Shown one piece after another: positions 62,411 through 64,000 of a stretch of DNA of 64,000 nt (position 1 is its first letter; the number at the start of each line of letters is the position of its first letter). The position numbers and the translations under genes were made by a program. The DNA lies in contig NZ_JAQGCZ010000005.1 in NCBI RefSeq assembly GCF_027706845.1, positions 1 to 64,000 of the forward strand, given 5' to 3'. The stretch comes from Mycolicibacterium sp. BiH015. Its GTDB lineage: Bacteria > Actinomycetota > Actinomycetes > Mycobacteriales > Mycobacteriaceae. The notes under the pieces were generated by a model. That model was given only the letters and a program-made list of their open reading frames with translations. It was not told the DNA's origin and searched no databases.

Positions 62411-63622
62411 GTGAGCAGGCCCGCGCTCGCCATCCTGGTGTCGTGGGCCGTGTTGTCGGTGGTGCTGGCGCTGACCACAATCAACCCCACGGCGAACTGG
62501 GGCCTGTTCGACGGCGGCGTCGATCTCGACGTGTACCGCAAGGGCGCCTGGCATGTGTTGTCCGGGCTCCCGCTCTACGAGATGCCGGTCGACAAGGTGC
62601 TCTTCTACACCTACACCCCGTTCTCCGCGATCGTGTTCGTGCCGCTCGACATGCTGCCTGTGGTGGCCGACCGGCACTACTGGCTGGCGGTCAACATCGT
62701 GGTGCTGGCGGCAGCCATCGTCGCGAGCTGGCGGCTGCTCGGCTACCGTGTGACGTGGCGGTTGGCCGGAGTCTCGGCGCTCATGGCGTTGGGGTGCGTG
62801 TTCCTCGAGCCCGTCCGCACGGGTTTGTTCTTCGGCCAGATCAACCTGGTGCTCATGCTTCTCGTTCTGTCCGACGCGGCAGGCATGCAGCGCAGTCGTC
62901 TCGCGGGAATCGGCACCGGCATCGCGGCAGGCATCAAACTCACGCCCGCCTACTTCGTCCTCTATTTCCTTGCCCTGCGCCAGTGGCGGGTGGCCGCAGT
63001 CGCCGTCGGGGCGCTTGCGTCCACGGTCGCACTGGGATGGCTTGTGCTGCCCGAGGATTCGCGGAAGTACTGGACCGGCACATTCGTACGCTCCGAGCGC
63101 GTCGGCGACCGGTTGGGGCACCCGTCGAACCAGTCGCTACGCGGCGCCATGGCACGGGTCATGGGTGCGGAGCCACCTATCTGGCTGTGGTTGACGATCG
63201 CGATTGTCGTTGCAGTGCTGAGTCTTTGGATTGCGGTGCGGCTGTACCGGAGCCAAGAGCGTCTGCTGTCGGTGACACTGGTCGGCCTGACGGCGGCCGT
63301 GGTGTCACCGTTTTCGTGGACGCACCACTGGGTGTGGGTGGTGCCGCTGTTGGTGTGGCTGGTCGACCGCGCGCTGAGGTCGTGGCGGTGGTGGCTGATA
63401 CCGGCCGCCCTGTTCGTCGTGCTGGGGGCGTGGCCGTACCGGTACCCGCGCCTGAAAGATCCGCGCATCGGCTTCTATCTGTTCCCGCACGACCATCCCC
63501 TGGAGGTTGTGCAGGTGAACATGTACGTGAGTTTGTACGTGGTGCTGCTGGTCGGCGCCGGGATACTCGCGTTCAGGTCTCGGCAACCAGTTCGACCACG
63601 ACCGCCGAGCGTGCTCCGGTAG
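62411..63622 (+). CDS. GT87 family polyprenyl-phosphate mannose-dependent mannosyltransferase
   Basis: An integral membrane glycosyltransferase of 403 residues (DUF2029/GT87) with about ten helices. The catalytic loop Asp is in the first periplasmic loop GGVDLDVYRKGAWHVL; LEPVRTGLFFGQINLVLMLLVL and GIAAGIKLTPAYFVLYFL are family landmarks. Relatives add alpha-1,2-mannose branches to lipomannan and lipoarabinomannan. GTG 62411 lies 7 bases after the dehydratase stop. Confidence 0.9.
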   Translation: MSRPALAILVSWAVLSVVLALTTINPTANWGLFDGGVDLDVYRKGAWHVLSGLPLYEMPVDKVLFYTYTPFSAIVFVPLDMLPVVADRHYWLAVNIVVLAAAIVASWRLLGYRVTWRLAGVSALMALGCVFLEPVRTGLFFGQINLVLMLLVLSDAAGMQRSRLAGIGTGIAAGIKLTPAYFVLYFLALRQWRVAAVAVGALASTVALGWLVLPEDSRKYWTGTFVRSERVGDRLGHPSNQSLRGAMARVMGAEPPIWLWLTIAIVVAVLSLWIAVRLYRSQERLLSVTLVGLTAAVVSPFSWTHHWVWVVPLLVWLVDRALRSWRWWLIPAALFVVLGAWPYRYPRLKDPRIGFYLFPHDHPLEVVQVNMYVSLYVVLLVGAGILAFRSRQPVRPRPPSVLR

Positions 63623-63673
63623 TACGTCGCGGAGTCCGCGGTGATGGTGCAATCGGTTGCAACACTGCCGCTG

Positions 63674-64000
63674 TCAAACCTGAGGCGCGGGCCCGGTCGA
63701 CGACCTGACAGACAACGTCAACGGCAGCAACAGCGACCGTGGGTGCCGGCCGGGATCGTTGAGCACCTCGAGAAGCAGGCGTGCCGCCTCGGCACCGATG
63801 TCGTACTGCGGGATGCGCACGCTCGTCATCGGCGGCGACACCTTGTCCATGAACGGCATGTCGTTGAACCCGACCACGCTCACGTCCTCGGGGCAGCGCA
63901 GCCCCCGCTCGGACAGCGCGTCATACACGCCGAGAGCGAGCAGGTCGTTTCCGGCCAGCACCGCGGTGAACTCCGGACCGGAATCCAAGAGGGTCCGCAT
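63674..64000 (-). CDS. LacI family transcriptional regulator, C-terminal part (cut by window end)
   Basis: The last 108 residues of a LacI/GalR sugar-binding domain: FTAVLAGNDLLALGVYDALSERGLRCPEDVSVVGFNDMPFMDKVSPPMTSVRIP-type sequence, with the end LLLPLTLSVRSSTGPAP. The DNA-binding domain and start lie beyond base 64000; the Met codon at the window edge is internal. Controls a sugar-related gene outside the window. Confidence 0.9.
   Translation of the reverse strand: MRTLLDSGPEFTAVLAGNDLLALGVYDALSERGLRCPEDVSVVGFNDMPFMDKVSPPMTSVRIPQYDIGAEAARLLLEVLNDPGRHPRSLLLPLTLSVRSSTGPAPQV

Noticed and set aside
61394..63121. 575-residue minus-strand ORF
   Set aside because: Opposite the fused dehydratase and GT87 genes; no domain recognised.
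63628..63661. CGCGGA-G-TCCGCG palindrome and GCAA/TTGC repeat between the GT87 and LacI genes
   Set aside because: Could be a bidirectional terminator, but the stem is only about 5 bp and no T-run follows on either strand.

Overview
The window is chromosomal DNA from a high-GC actinobacterium, most likely a rapidly growing mycobacterium (Mycolicibacterium type). The signs are FAS-II HadA-type dehydratases, an F420-dependent LLM oxidoreductase and a Ddn-like deazaflavin reductase, a GT87 polyprenyl-phosphate-mannose-type glycosyltransferase, a DUF3516 helicase, secreted GH5, GH6 and GDPD enzymes with Sec or Tat leaders, many GTG/TTG starts, and very tight packing with ATGA, GTGA or TGATG junctions. 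No rRNA, tRNA, CRISPR array, insertion sequence or prophage was seen. No gap without a gene exceeds 300 bases; the largest are about 220 bp (5441-5660) and 190 bp (34591-34781).

Layout. 111-4292: PPK2 polyphosphate kinase, PfpI/DJ-1 protein, DUF6328 and DUF3140 proteins, a 49-residue acidic protein, then a MarR-MFS pair. 4289-9329: secreted GH5-like glycosidase, class III aminotransferase with a small acidic leader gene, Tat-exported metallo-beta-lactamase-fold hydrolase, secreted glycerophosphodiesterase. 9457-13131: a four-gene overlapping operon of PAS/GAF-PP2C phosphatase, stand-alone cobalamin-binding sensor, STAS anti-anti-sigma factor and alpha/beta hydrolase. 13115-18814: SnoaL protein, SDR, then a six-gene minus-strand operon (SDR, EamA exporter, TetR, HOT-type iron alcohol dehydrogenase, thioesterase, MarR). 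18887-31112: metallophosphoesterase, TesB, acyltransferase with SRPBCC protein, Ski2-like helicase, SHOCT protein, a 46-residue protein, LLM oxidoreductase, DUF202 pair, HadA-like dehydratase behind an ECF42 sigma factor with its DGPF partner, phospholipase D.

31238-36749: a candidate SigF-controlled unknown protein and a complete cobalt-type nitrile hydratase operon (DUF1097, beta, alpha, accessory protein, CbiM-like cobalt permease), with a divergent GlxA/AraC regulator and a second GlxA regulator. 36835-44910: MFS/ROK divergent pair, candidate SigF-controlled 37-residue ORF, AraC and SDR, MpaB oxygenase, MalQ, small membrane protein. 44912-50441: ammonium transporter with an altered pore residue, NmrA and SnoaL genes divergent from a TetR gene with two clear palindromic operators, a cyclase, an FAD monooxygenase and a zinc ribbon protein. 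50532-52711: BrkB/YihY protein and GH6 cellulase. 52758-60325: a signalling operon of REC-GAF-PAS-GGDEF-EAL protein, triple-receiver hybrid histidine kinase, CheR and CheB, without chemoreceptor or flagellar genes. 60437-64000: EVE/PUA-like protein, Ddn-like reductase, fused HadA/HadB dehydratase, GT87 mannosyltransferase, and a LacI-family regulator cut by the window end.

The most noteworthy system is the cobalamin sensor embedded in a phosphatase/STAS partner-switching operon (9457-13131). It carries the Wx9EH signature of CarH-type adenosylcobalamin photoreceptors but has no DNA-binding domain, which suggests a B12/light (or B12-status) input to a stress sigma factor. Two good SigF-type promoters (31142-31166 and 39243-39267) show that the window also contains candidate targets for such a pathway. 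All functional calls are from reading sequence motifs; no database search was run.
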